Below are positions 52,804 through 63,254 of a stretch of DNA of 64,000 bases, piece by piece. The stretch comes from Macrosoma leucophasiata. Its lineage: Eukaryota > Arthropoda > Insecta > Lepidoptera > Hedylidae. Each line of letters begins with the position of its first letter. The stretch's first letter is position 1. The stretch spans positions 19,079,501 to 19,143,500 of the forward strand of contig JAWQUS010000008.1 of NCBI GenBank assembly GCA_036365455.1. The letters are read 5' to 3'. Under the pieces are notes generated by a model. The model saw only the letters and a program-made list of their open reading frames with translations, was not told the DNA's origin and made no database searches. The translations under genes and the position numbers were made by a program.

Positions 52804-54133
52804 TTTAGAGATTAAAGAAATCGCATGGGTTATTGCGAAAAATAAAATTATTACAGTTTATTTCTTGTTTTATTTTGCAAAAAAATCGTCATATAGAACG
52901 CTACTAACTGACTCTGTTTGTAAAACGAGCTTTTCTAGTATTAATAAAACGTTTGTGTTACTTTAAGATTTAAAAAAAAGAATTATACGTCTGATATCAC
53001 TATTGCTTTAATATTCAGCCGTGGTTTGAGCTTATTTCTTATTACGTTTGATTTGAAGTTCTTTCCTATCGACAAACAAGGAGGTGACGACGAATTGAAA
53101 ACATTTACTATCAATTTCAATATCCGCCGTATTCCTTTTTTAGGAATCCGAACCTGAGCGAACGGAAGTTGTTGTAAAGACTTCGTTATTAACCTTTCAT
53201 CTATATTTCACACAGAGTTATTATTTCTTTACAAAAATATTCTCAAAATACGGTCCGTATTATATTACCGTTACTAAGCTTGATATAAAATAGATGTCAG
53301 ACAGCTTTTTCCATTAGACGTTTTCGTCAACATAATGCATTTTCACTCTTTTTACTCCTTATAAATTAGCAATCGTACTGACCAATGACTCGCGCTGCAT
53401 CGGTATTTATTACGTTTTTTAACGTCCTGTAACGTTATTTGTTTTTTCTATAATTTCGCATCGCCATCGCAGATTTTTAAATACTAATTTGCTATTTTTT
53501 TTATTTCACGTTTTTCTGTCAATAACGAACACATAAAAGTAAGATTTATCCAATATGGTGCAGCTGTTTGGAGGCTATGCCCTTACAAACATTTCGGTGA
53601 TAAATTTTTATTATACTCATATAATCTTTATTCGAGTAAATTTTTAGTGCTTATGATTAGGCATTAAATCTAAGACTTTTGACATAAAGAGCAACACACT
53701 GAGTTCGGTATCGAAGTTCTTCTCAGTAGTTCTTGTGATTATGAGGAACAGATTTTTTCTTCTATGAAGGAATTGAAAAATTTGATGATTTGTCGGTTAA
53801 ATTTTATTTATTTATTGGTTAATCATTAATACCTATTTTATTATGAGGTTGCTTTTAACCCGACAATGCAAAAGTGTCCTTGTAGACCAATTTGAAATAA
53901 AACATTTGAATTTGATGCAAAATGTTCAGTGTCCTGTGTTATTTGCGCAAACGTATGCACGATTTCCAACTGCAATTCCATATAGCGACCTTTGTGCAGC
54001 TATACATTTGCATTTACTCAAAAACTCCTCTTCCATTCGAAAGCAATCTATAAACGAAACGACACAAAACGAAGTGTATAAAAGTTTCAGATTTGTTTGC
54101 ATGTCGTCGTGCACATTTTCTGTATGAACTCTT
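52804..54133. other. no supported feature
   Basis: 1.3 kb of AT-rich sequence. The overlapping short frames at 53843-54183 have no domain. Confidence 0.45.
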
Positions 54134-54185
54134 AGATTAAGATCCCACTGTAGAATCATTTCGTTCATCCAGATATGCTGCAAAC
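54134..54185. repeat. left arm of an inverted pair flanking the mariner
   Basis: AGATTAAGATCCCACTGTAG...CCAGATATGCTGCAAAC; its inverse is at 55819-55870. Confidence 0.8.
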
Positions 54186-54589
54186 CTAATTTTTACGCAA
54201 CTTTATAAACTATAGAATGTATATACACAACCTAGTGGAGGTTGCCTATCAAAATTTGCCCGCAAGTATTTTTAATTAAATTATTTTTTTATCTTTAAGA
54301 GTCAGTCAACTCTTATTTGCTCTAATTTGGCTCCCGTATACCATAATAATGAGAAAAGATTTTAGCATTAATTTGATATATAAATAGTACTTATACGTCA
54401 TGCATTGACGTAAAAAGTTATCGGGGCGGAACGAAAATACGTAAGGGCGGCCAAGTGCGCAACGGCAGCCGTGATTTTTCCGAGTTTTTACACATGTTGC
54501 CGTGAGGTGGACAATATTTTATTAAAAAAACAAAATTTAAAAAATTATTACCACAAAAAAAATATATATTGCGGCCATTTTTTTGGCTG
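54186..54589. other. unclassified; GC-rich patch at 54421-54475
   Basis: GGGGCGGAACGAAAATACG and GGGCGGCCAAGTGCGCAACG stand out from AT-rich flanks. No mariner left terminal repeat found here. Confidence 0.4.
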
Positions 54590-55785
54590 GTTTTGGTACC
54601 ATTGAAAGTTAAAATTTTAAAGAACATAATTCCAAGCTCAAATTAGGCAAATAAGTGATTTTCATTTGTTTTTCGTACTGTCAAGATGAGTGAATCTAAT
54701 GAAGAAATTCGATACATTTTAAAATTTTACTACAAAAAAGGTAAAAATGCAACGCAAGCCGTGAAAAAAATTTGCGATGTTTATGGACCTAGTGCAGTGT
54801 CTGTGAGAGTAGCACAAATTTGGTTTAAGCGTTTTCAATCCGGAAATTTTGATGTCAAAGATGCACCTCGCTCTGGTCGCCCTATTACGGATAAAATGGA
54901 TGCCATTTTTAAAAAAGTGGAGTAAGATCGACATATCAGTCGTTACGACGTAGCTGAAGAACTGAGAATTGATCACAAAACAGTTTTGGCGCATTTGAAA
55001 AAAGCTGGATACAAAAAAAAGCTCGATATTTGGGTACCTCACGAGTTCACTGAAAGAAACCTAATGAACCGTGTACTCATTTGTGATTCTTTATTGCGAC
55101 GTAATGAAACCGAATCATTTTTGAAGAAGCTGATAACTGGTGATGAAAAGTGGATCACGTACAACAAGAACGTGCGAAAAAGGTCGTGGTCAAAGGCCGG
55201 TCAGGCTTCACAGACTGTGGCAAAACCCGGGTTAACTCGCAATAAGGTGATGTTGTGTGTGTGGTGGGATTGGAAGGGCATTATTCGTTATGAGCTATTA
55301 CCACCAGGCAGGACTATCGATTCTGAACTCTATTGCGAACAACTGATGAGATTAAAGCAAGAAGTTGAGAGAAAGCGGCCGGAATTGATCAACAGAAGGG
55401 GTGTGTTTCATCATGATAACGCTAGACCTCACACATCTATAGCCACTCAGCAAAAATTAAGAGAGTTTGGCTGGGAGGTGTTAATGCATCCGCCGTATAG
55501 TCCTGACCTTGTACCTTCAGATTTCCACCTGTTTCGGTCTCTTCAGAATTCTTTATGCAATGTTAGGTTAATATCACGAGAGGACTGCCAAATCCACTTG
55601 TCGCGGTATTTTGATGAGAAGTCCCAAAATTTTTATAGCAATGGGATCATGTCCCTACCTACAAGATGGCAAAAGGTTATCGAACAAAATGGTACATACA
55701 TACTTTAGTTAAATTTAAATTAACTATATTAAAAAATGTTTTGAATTATCTTAAAAAATGCGAAGAAACTTTTTCCCCAACCTTA
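54590..55785 (+). mobile_element. mariner element, left end missing
   Basis: Transposase gene plus a right terminal inverted repeat, 55754-55785 (on the minus strand TAAGGTTGGGGAAAAAG, then TTTCTTCGCATT). The matching left repeat is not found upstream of the gene, so the left end was lost and the limit at 54590 is approximate. Confidence 0.8.
54686..55708 (+). pseudogene. mariner transposase with one nonsense codon
   Basis: 340 codons plus stop, about the full family length, from ATG 54686 after TACTGTCAAG. The N-terminal helix-turn-helix part ends R-S-G-R-P near residue 68. The catalytic triad is D153 (T-G-D-E-K-W), D244 (H-H-D-N-A-R-P-H) and D279 (P-S-D-F-H-L-F), with 34 residues between the last two: the DD34D mark of mariner. 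W-V-P-H-E-F is also present. A TAA at 54923-54925 (codon 80) splits the frame; everything after it is open. The protein would cut and paste the element at TA sites. A degraded cousin lies at 30705-31226. Confidence 0.92.
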
Positions 55786-55818
55786 TATATTCTTTTATAT
55801 ATTCTATATATATAATAT

Positions 55819-55870
55819 GTTTGCAGCATATCTGGATGGACGAAATGATTCTGCTGTGGGATCTTAACCT
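55819..55870. repeat. right arm of the inverted pair flanking the mariner
   Basis: GTTTGCAGCATATCTGG...GTGGGATCTTAACCT, the inverse of 54134-54185 with a few changes. Confidence 0.8.
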
Positions 55871-56088
55871 ATCTACTCGTATTCAGTAAGTATTTAACGT
55901 TAAGTAATTGGCTGTCTCAAGCTATTATTGCTACGCTAGAATACTAGGTTTGATCTTTGGATCAAAGGGTATCTGAATGCTATAAAGTTTTTTTTTTGTA
56001 TGTTTTCCCAGTGCCATCTTCGGAGTTAGAAGTGTGTCCGGGGATATTTATGGACTTGCCATATATGTAGAACGTAACTGACGAATCG

Positions 56089-56148
56089 TAGGTTTTATGC
56101 ATTCCTTTACATACTATGTAGTATATAAAGGAATGCATAAAACCTACC
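56089..56148. repeat. 60-bp palindrome
   Basis: Arms of 22 perfect bases (GTAGGTTTTATGCATTCCTT start) and a further six pairs after one mismatch, leaving a two-base centre. Confidence 0.9.
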
Positions 56149-56546
56149 CGCAACACAAGTGTGTAGTTACGTGTTTAGATAGCATGCCGTATTCTGCAAT
56201 GCTTGACATAATAATATTGAGTTTGATTTCCGGTCTGGGTCGGATAGTAAATGTTTGTAGTTTTTCAAACATTCTCAGTACCACTTTGAAAATAATATGA
56301 TTATTGGGTGAACGTTATCAGGTATTTATACGAAGTTCTTTGAGTTTTACGAGTATCCATGTCTTTATTTGCCAAATTATGCAAATAGATATAATAATAT
56401 ATCTAATTTTTGAGCACGTGTTGTTGTCACCTAACTGTAGTACAGCTGGACAGATGGGGTTGAAATTTTAATTGTATATTTCAATGAGTTCTAGAATAGT
56501 TTGAAATTAAAATTGGACCCGGTAGATGGCGCTGATGGTTTATGCC
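56149..56546. other. no supported feature
   Basis: Nothing recognised. Confidence 0.5.
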
Positions 56547-56600
56547 GGACAGGACCGGTATATCTAGTGCTCCAGACTCTCTGCCTACCGCTTGGCCTAA
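56547..56600 (+). repeat. RTE-like LINE 3' tail
   Basis: AGGACCGGTATATCTAGTGC and ACTCTCTGCCTACC match 40988-41026. It stands next to a SINE1 copy. Confidence 0.65.
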
Positions 56601-56608
56601 AGATAAAT

Positions 56609-56926
56609 GTAACTTCGTAACTTCACGCCTGTAATCCCCGAAGGGGTAGGCAGAGGTAAATGCATGCATTCAAGCATACATGCAAACACCCACGACTCGC
56701 CGGTTCCGTTTTGGCCCATGTAACAGGTGGCGAACCTGTTGCCATCTCCGGGCACATTACCAAACTCCGAGATACTGGGAAACTTAAAGAAAATGGAAAA
56801 ATCCCAATAGAACCAGAGATAAAGTATTTTAAACCGTTATCTCTGATAGTCCCCGACCCGGGTATCGAACCCAGGATCCCCAGCGTAGTAGTAGTGGCCT
56901 GCTACCACTACGCTACTGAGGCAGTT
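56609..56926 (-). repeat. SINE1, full length
   Basis: The best preserved SINE1. On the minus strand: CTGCCTCAGTAGCGTAGTGG, B box GGTTCGATACC, and tail CTCTGCCTACCCCTTCGGGG, then ACAGGCGTGAAGTTAC. The CCCC-TTC-GGGG in the tail forms a hairpin. Open frames over it are not genes. Confidence 0.88.
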
Positions 56927-57254
56927 AAAGTTGAAGATACATTCACTTATAACAAGATTTCTTTTTCTTTCACTTTGTTTATATGCAGATCTAACAATTC
57001 GATTTAAACCAATCAACAAACACAAAAATGCTTACCATTCGCCGCGCCATCAATCAACATCCATTGACCGGTATCAAGTGTTTCGATAAGAGGCCACTCT
57101 GTCCAGAGTCGATATAATGTCAAATATTTACATTGTGAGTGACAGACAGTTTGCGGTGTCATAACCACTTCACTGCGGTATAATAACATTACTGAATTTT
57201 GTGTTTTAAATACGCCTATATTTCCATGAAGGGCTAGGTACCTATACACTGCAC
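56927..57254. other. no supported feature
   Basis: Nothing recognised. Confidence 0.5.
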
Positions 57255-57333
57255 TGGTGGTAGAGATCAAGTCAAATCTGCCGCCAATTGGTAGAATTCA
57301 GCACTATTGTGTTCCGGTTAGATGGTAATGTAT
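57255..57333 (-). repeat. repeat A fragment interrupted by SINE2
   Basis: CTGGTGGTAGAGATC, GTGTTCCGGTTAGATGG and TAATGTAT. It continues after the SINE at 57546 as GTATGGCCCCGTAATAA. Confidence 0.75.
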
Positions 57334-57545
57334 AATAATAATAAATAAAATACGCTTACACTCACAGCCCCACAGTAGGTATAAACCTGTGTCGTGGGTG
57401 CCGTTGTACACATACAACACAAACACAAACACCCAGACCCGAAACAAATATCTGTAGGCCATACAAATATTTGTTCCGGTGCGGGGATCGAACCCGCGAC
57501 CCTTCGAATCAAACGGTGGTTTCGCATCGTTGGCCTAACCGGGTC
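57334..57545 (-). repeat. SINE2, full length, nested in repeat A
   Basis: Minus strand: GACCCGGTTAGGCCAACG head, B box GGTTCGATCCC, body, and GTAAGCGTATTTTATTTATT tail. GTAT on both sides (57330-57333 and 57546-57549) is the likely target duplication. Confidence 0.85.
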
Positions 57546-57570
57546 GTATGGCCCCGTAATAAATTTGTTG

Positions 57571-57928
57571 ATCTAATTTAGCTTCAAATATTTCGTTACC
57601 AACGTTGTTAGTGTTTTATTCATTTTCTTTTAGGTATAGGTATCTATTTCTAGATATTTTTTCTGTTAGCCCCACCCTAATGTAAGGCTTGTAGCAAGGT
57701 AATATTTTATACGTCTGTTTTTTTATACATGTATTCAGCGTCAACGCTGATTCACACATATGAGTGCAGTCACAGTTCCGGCGCAGTATCGCCACCGTGA
57801 TAATTATTCTTTCATACATTTTCTTTGAAAGTCACTGACACAAGTCAGATCACAGCGTGGTCACTGACACTTCCCTGTGTAAATACGTTCATAGAAAATG
57901 CATGAAATAATTATGATTTTATCGATTA
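57571..57928. other. no supported feature
   Basis: Nothing recognised. Confidence 0.5.
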
Positions 57929-59214
57929 CTAGCAGCTGCCCGCAACGTCGTCTGCGTGAAGGCTATACAGCACCAAACATACCTAAGATGGCAGTGTCGC
58001 TTTAGCATTGTAAGCAAACAACTTTTAAAATAGTATTAAATTAAAAGTATAAGTTTTTTGCAAGCGAAGCATGTGAAGGGAGTCATATCGGAATCCTGCT
58101 GAGTGCAGTCATAAGATGTAACTGAAGGAAATACACAAAATAATGCAGGAATATATTCTCGGACACAAAAGAGTAAAAATACGTACAAAGGTATCAAAAC
58201 TTACAACACTTTCCTCTAAACTACGTTGGTAGTTATTCTGCCAGGAGCCAAAATGTAAAGAAAGACAGGACTGGTAACGCGGTAGCAAGCGACGTACAGT
58301 TGCCCGTGTGAGAAGCCACTTGTCCTGAGGTTAACACGCTGACCTCCTTGTCTGCCCCTGCGTCTTATTGATGGTCATCGCGAAGCAAACATTCAACTGA
58401 ATTCAACGCGCTTGAACTGGAATGTGTAGTTATGCGGTATGAGGGGAATGCGTGGTATAAATACTGCCTCGCCGATGCCGGGTCCCGTTATACAACTTCG
58501 GAGGAGATAAGTTCCGAAGAAGCATAATCGGGACACCTACCTTCAGTTTGATGGTATGCGATGGAAGTCCGCTTGCTGGCAGGAAGTTCAGAAATGCCAT
58601 GGGATAATGTGTGGCGTCATCTTGCTCGACGACAGTATTTATGGAGGTATAGACCACTTAATTGCCTATTAATTGCTGCAGCCTGATCATTTTTGGGCGT
58701 CAAAATGGCCCGCTTACACACCCAAAACGTCGTATTCTGCTGGTGCGGTATACGACTAATGTCCCCGTAGACACCGAGAATGAGTTCTTCTCACCTGGAT
58801 ACATCTCTGTTGAGAGACTGTGGAAACACCACCTATCCACCTCTCTCTTCTGGTAGAGTGCTTCCGCGAAGACTTAGAAGGACATCGGAAAATTCTTGAG
58901 CACGTGCATTGTCGTCGAGCCGAGCTCTCATATTAATGGTTAAGCGCAGCGTAGGTACGAACTCGTTAAGATCGTTTCAACAAAGCATTCATCTCGTCAG
59001 CTCTCGATCTTGGCGTCACCACGGGAAGCGTTTGCCGGAAATCGTCAGAAGAACAGTAATGTGACACCACCCTTTCAAATGTTCGTTCCTGCGGATGTTC
59101 TGCAGGGTTCTGTCCACGGCCTCAACTGCCTTTCTATTGGCCATCGTACACTCATCCCATAGAATCAGAAAGCAATCCTTGAGCACGTGTCCCTTATCAC
59201 TGTTACATGACCAC
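57929..59214 (-). pseudogene. 3' end of an autonomous Helitron: Pif1-type helicase remnant
   Basis: The minus strand carries pieces of the Pif1-like helicase half of a RepHel protein, in order: L-I-L-W-D-E-C-T-M (motif II, about 59139-59170), F-R-Q-T-L-P-V (motif III, about 59021-59043), L-K-V-G-V-P-I-M-L-L-R-N-L (about 58500-58546), T-I-N-K-T-Q-G-Q-T (motif V, about 58351-58378) and S-H-G-Q-L-Y-V-A-C-Y-R-V-T (motif VI, about 58272-58310), separated by stops and frameshifts. The 3' terminus is GACGTTGCGGGCAGCTGCTAG at most, with CTAG at 57929-57932 followed by T on that strand. Such helicases unwind DNA during rolling-circle transposition. The N-terminal part is cut off by repeat A at 59215. 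Clearly dead. Confidence 0.85.
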
Positions 59215-59408
59215 ACCAAAATGCAGATGCGTTACCACTCCTGAGGCCTAAAGTGTTATGCCTCTGTGCCGGAATTACAGGGCCGTCCATTACCACCTGA
59301 CCGGAACACGATAGTGCTGAACACTACCATTTAGCAGCAAGTATATTACTTAATGCGGTGGTGCCTACGCCCGCGAGCTCCGTCACTGAAGCTCTACCAC
59401 CAGTGATA
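59215..59408 (+). repeat. repeat A, 3' two thirds
   Basis: CAAAATGCAGATGCGTTACC to CACTGAAGCTCTACCACCAG; the head is missing. It truncates the Helitron helicase remnant. Confidence 0.8.
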
Positions 59409-60744
59409 ATAGATATATTATATGTATATGTTATATATTATATGTATATATTATATGTTTTTTTTTTATATATTAATTGATCCTATAAATAGAATGTCGT
59501 ATAAGTTATACGAGTAACAAGCAAAAGAGTTCTGTAGCTAAGCTATTTTTTTCACATAGTAATGTTTATCTTTATGTTGGAAGTTTCGTAATTTTTTGTA
59601 TACGCGTGTGACCATTATTTTAATTTACTGTCGTGTCCACTTTGTAAAGATACATATTGGTAAACTGTAGGTCGATTTGCAAACATTGTAAAAGTAGAAA
59701 AAGTATCTTTTCAATATCGTCCTATTTTATTTTATACTAGGTCGTGACGTCACAGCCGTTTTGAGCCATTTCATAAGTTTTTGAACGATGATATCACATC
59801 TCAAAAACTGTAAGTTATAAACTTGTGGTTTCAATGACAACATTCATATATATTTCCTATTCTTTTTGGAAATATCGAAATAAATATTATCGAATACCCC
59901 CGTGCATATAAATAAATATATCTTTTCAATGTCGTCCTATATTAGTTAAGTTCGAACTAGCAAAGAGAGGATTACGGGAACTGACGCGGGTAATGGTTGA
60001 GCAACTTAGTATTTGGGCATGTCTCAACGAAAAGCGAAACGAACTACTTGTTGTTGGCAATGTCGCAGAGACAAGAAATGTAATACCACTTCTCTGTCGA
60101 GCCATATTTAACGAATACCAGACATGCATTAAAACAATTGATCTTGGCTGAACTTAAAACATAAAAGCCTGTCTTTTGAAATGTTTTAATTTTGTTATTG
60201 GTAAGTATAAGTAAATGTATAAAGAAAATCGTCAATTATCGTTTTAAACAGTTAGATCGCTAGGAATTGATGTTGAAAATGGCATCAAAACCAGAAACAA
60301 TGTACAATACACTCGCGCGAAACCTAGGCTAGATTGTAATAAAAATCTCCAGAATACAAATAAGTAATACTACTACTTATGTGGAGTCTGATTTAAGGCA
60401 TCTAAATTCTGAAGCCCAATTATATCTTTTTCGTTTCTCCTTAATACAGTCAGTAACGTAAACCGCATATCTGTTCGAGAGTTTACTCTGATGCATAAAA
60501 TATAACCCAAGTTATAGAGTAAGTAAATCTCTAAAATTGTGAAGAAATTCTTAAAGCGAGTGAGTAGTTGCCCGCATTGCAGCAACGCTTTACGATCCAA
60601 GACCTCTCATTGGATTAGTGGAACAACCCTTAGATACGGACTTTATCCTGTATGGGACAATATCGCGACACCGCATTTTGACCGCAATATAAGTATTTTT
60701 TTTATTGCGTTATTGGTATTTTTTACAATAAGATAAATTAGCAT
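59409..60744. other. no gene; AT-rich, with a TATATG-rich patch
   Basis: 59411-59460 is a run of TATTATATGTATA-like sequence. TCTTTTCAAT(A/G)TCGTCCTAT occurs at 59706 and again at 59923. No coding signal. Confidence 0.45.
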
Positions 60745-61075
60745 TACCTCATACACAAAATAGTCGTAGACGGAGGTAAATGCATGCATTCAATTCTTCA
60801 ATTATTCATTCAAGCATACATGCAGGCGACGATTTGAATGCGTTTCGTCCCATTTAAATGGGCGGCGAGCCCATTGACATCTCCGGGAACAATACCAAAC
60901 TTCGAGGGAAGCACTGGAAAACTTCCAGAAATTGGAAAGATCCCGATGATTCTAATATCTAAAATCTGTTTTGTAAAGTAATGAAAAGATAAATTTGTTT
61001 TCGGCCGGGATTCCAACCTGCGACGTTTCGATAACTAGCTCAGCCGCTTAACCACTAAGCTAACGAAAAGCTACA
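60745..61075 (-). repeat. SINE1 body with a different tRNA-like head
   Basis: The body (CCAGTGCTTCCC-type, TTCGGAGATG-like) and the CATGCATTTACCTC tail follow SINE1. The head is another tRNA-like sequence: A box TAGCTTAGTGG, B-box-like GGTTGGAATCC and CCGGCCG. The sequence beyond TACCTCCGTC is lost from the tail. Confidence 0.7.
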
Positions 61076-61385
61076 TTCAAGCGTCGAATTTTTCTTCTCC
61101 TCGTACAACCGTCTCTGATGGCGGTTAAAAATGATAAAATTTACAGTTTGTATTTATTATCTATCGCTAAACTTATTCTTGTTGGCTTTGGTACCAAAGA
61201 CAACATTTAAAAAAACATAGAGGTAACAAACATAAGTCAAATATCGATCGTTTGCAATTTTATCGTTAGCAAAAATGTTCACTAGCAGCCAATCTACGAG
61301 TTACCACCGACCGAGTAACTTTCATTGAGATGTTATCTATAAATGTGTGTGTGTGTAATCGCAAATATTGAAGTAATTTCATATA
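61076..61385. other. no gene; (GT)n at 61344-61353
   Basis: Nothing recognised. Confidence 0.45.
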
Positions 61386-61691
61386 AAGTAAACATGCGCA
61401 GTTGCTGCTGCATCTGCGGAGACCCTGAAACAGCGCAAATATAGTACACTTCCAGAGGACTATATATTTGTGCCTTCCGGGGTCGAAACTCTTGGTCCAT
61501 GGAGCCCCAGTGCTCGGCTCTTATTCAAAGAGATCGCGAAACGGCTGGTCGACACTTCCCGTGACCAGAGGGCTGGCCAATTTTTAGGTCAAAGAATCAG
61601 CATTGCCATCCAACGCAATGCTGCCAGCCTTCTGGGTACCATAACACAGGAAGACAGTGATGCGGAATTTTTAGACGCATGTTGTTTTTAG
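61386..61691 (+). pseudogene. C-terminal tail of a LINE-type polyprotein
   Basis: About 100 open codons to a TAG at 61689: R-K-Y-S-T-L-P-E-D-Y-I-F-V-P, then V-E-T-L-G-P-W-S, E-I-A-K-R-L, Q-R-I-S-I-A-I-Q-R and L-G-T-I. The pattern (F-V-P, E-T-x-G, Q-R-x-S-x-x-x-Q-R-x-N-A) is the recurrent C-terminal end of reverse-transcriptase polyproteins in many invertebrates. It is followed by an AT-rich UTR-like stretch. The enzyme core is absent. One residue usual before N-A-A (Gly) is missing. Clade not assigned. Confidence 0.6.
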
Positions 61692-62508
61692 TTTAGTTTT
61701 AACTTTATATTATGTAAATATTATTTAGGTTTTAAATATATTTAAATGTTATTTTTTTATTATGTAGATTAATTAAGGTTTCTAAATATAGATTTTTGTA
61801 AAGATAGAAACATAATTAATAAACAATACCGATTGAGTAAGGAAACATTGCTTTTATTAATATAATAACTATGTTATCTAAGCATATTTATTAAGATAAC
61901 ATGCACTTATTATATTCTAAGGTACCGAATAAGATTAATGAATTAATTAAGATGAAGTTCTGATCATATTTTTCAAACTTATCACTTGAAATCTCTCGTC
62001 ATTTTGAAATCTAGGAAACACTTTAGTTTCTACACAATCATTGAGTTTCTACTAAACTTTTGTCGCAGGGAATATTTTAACTAAAAGAATTTGTATACAT
62101 AGCACAATTCGTTACTTGAATCAAAATTTATGCAAGATCGGAGTGAAAGCCAGTGGGTCGAATTAATCAATTTTTATTACCTTTAAGTCCCCGTTTGAAA
62201 TGAGTTTCATTTTAATTTCATTCAAACTGCTCTCTAGCGATATCTTGAACAATTTAAACAATTTTGGTTCGAGCTTATAGAGGAATGACGATCTAGATAA
62301 ACTATTGTATCCAGTTACAACTCTCGTGTTCCTTGGTTGGACTATTATGTTTGGTTATACTCGTATTTAACTTACCGTCTGTTTAATTCTTTGATGCTGA
62401 ACTAGCTGGGTACAAGGAATGATCACAATTCGTTCATCGTTAAAGTAAAAGGTTATTTATTGACAATCTTAGAAACCATTACCTAATTCTAACTATTAAC
62501 TCTTTGAA
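61692..62508. other. no supported feature
   Basis: 61692-61850 is probably the 3' UTR of the LINE piece. The rest is not recognised. Confidence 0.45.
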
Positions 62509-62550
62509 CTAACGACCCTCCCCGGCTTCGCGAGAGTGCAATACATTGCA
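62509..62550 (-). repeat. decayed Helitron 3' end
   Basis: ACTAACGACCCTCCCCGGCT and TCGCGAGAGTGC, the reverse of the end at 7065-7092 with CTAG changed to TTAG. Confidence 0.5.
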
Positions 62551-62740
62551 ACGACAATCTACAGATTGTTACTGATAATTAGATGCCACTCAATCATAAA
62601 TTCCCACCGATCCAACTGTTTAAAATGATAATTGACGACTGACCGTTAAGCCAAGCGCCATAAGGTTTACATTAGAAAAGTTAATATGGTAAAATTTACT
62701 TAATATATTTCAATTTTTTCGCACAACTATCTATTTTTTT

Positions 62741-63254
62741 CGTCATCTAGCGGTGAATCGATGACGCTCCTTCAATTCCATACAAATCTGCGTTTACTCT
62801 TACGCGATCGCGATCGAAAATCGCGATCGGAAATCTCGTACTAGGCACTCTGTTTAGTTTTGGTTGAATTTATAATTGCGCGGAGAAGGTTTGTATAAAT
62901 GAAAAAAAAACGCAGATATGTATTAAATTGAAGGAGCGTCATCTAGCGGTGAATCGATGACGCTCCTTCAATTCCATACAAATCTGCGTTTACTCTTACG
63001 CGATCGCGATCGAAAATCGCGATCGGAAATCTCGTACTAGGCACTCTGTTTAGTTTTGGTTGAATTTATAATTGCGCGGAGAAGGTTTGTATAAATGAAA
63101 AAAAAAACGCAGATATGTATTAAATTGAAGGAGCGTCATCTAGCGGTGAATCACTGACGCTCCTTCAATTCCATACAAATCTGCGTTTACTCTTACGCGA
63201 TCGAATTCGCGTAAGAGTAAATAAAATATCGCACTAGGCACACTGGTTAGGTGA
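62741..63254. repeat. tandem array of a 196-bp unit made of a TIR element
   Basis: Unit 1 62741-62936, unit 2 62937-63133, partial unit 3 63134-63254. Each full unit holds an element with inverted ends: ATGACGCTCCTTCAATTCCA, mirrored by AAATTGAAGGAGCGTCAT. Spacer CTAGCGGTGAATCG. Units 1 and 2 differ by one A. Each has an inner palindrome CGATCGCGAT-CGAAA-ATCGCGATCG; unit 3 has instead a 15-base-arm palindrome around CGCGA-TCGAAT-TCGCG, then diverges. Confidence 0.9.

Noticed and set aside
56660..57007. 115-codon open frame
   Set aside because: It is SINE1 sequence read in the sense opposite to its transcription.
62741..63254. CRISPR array
   Set aside because: Units are 196 bp direct repeats with no short-repeat/spacer pattern, and the DNA is eukaryotic.
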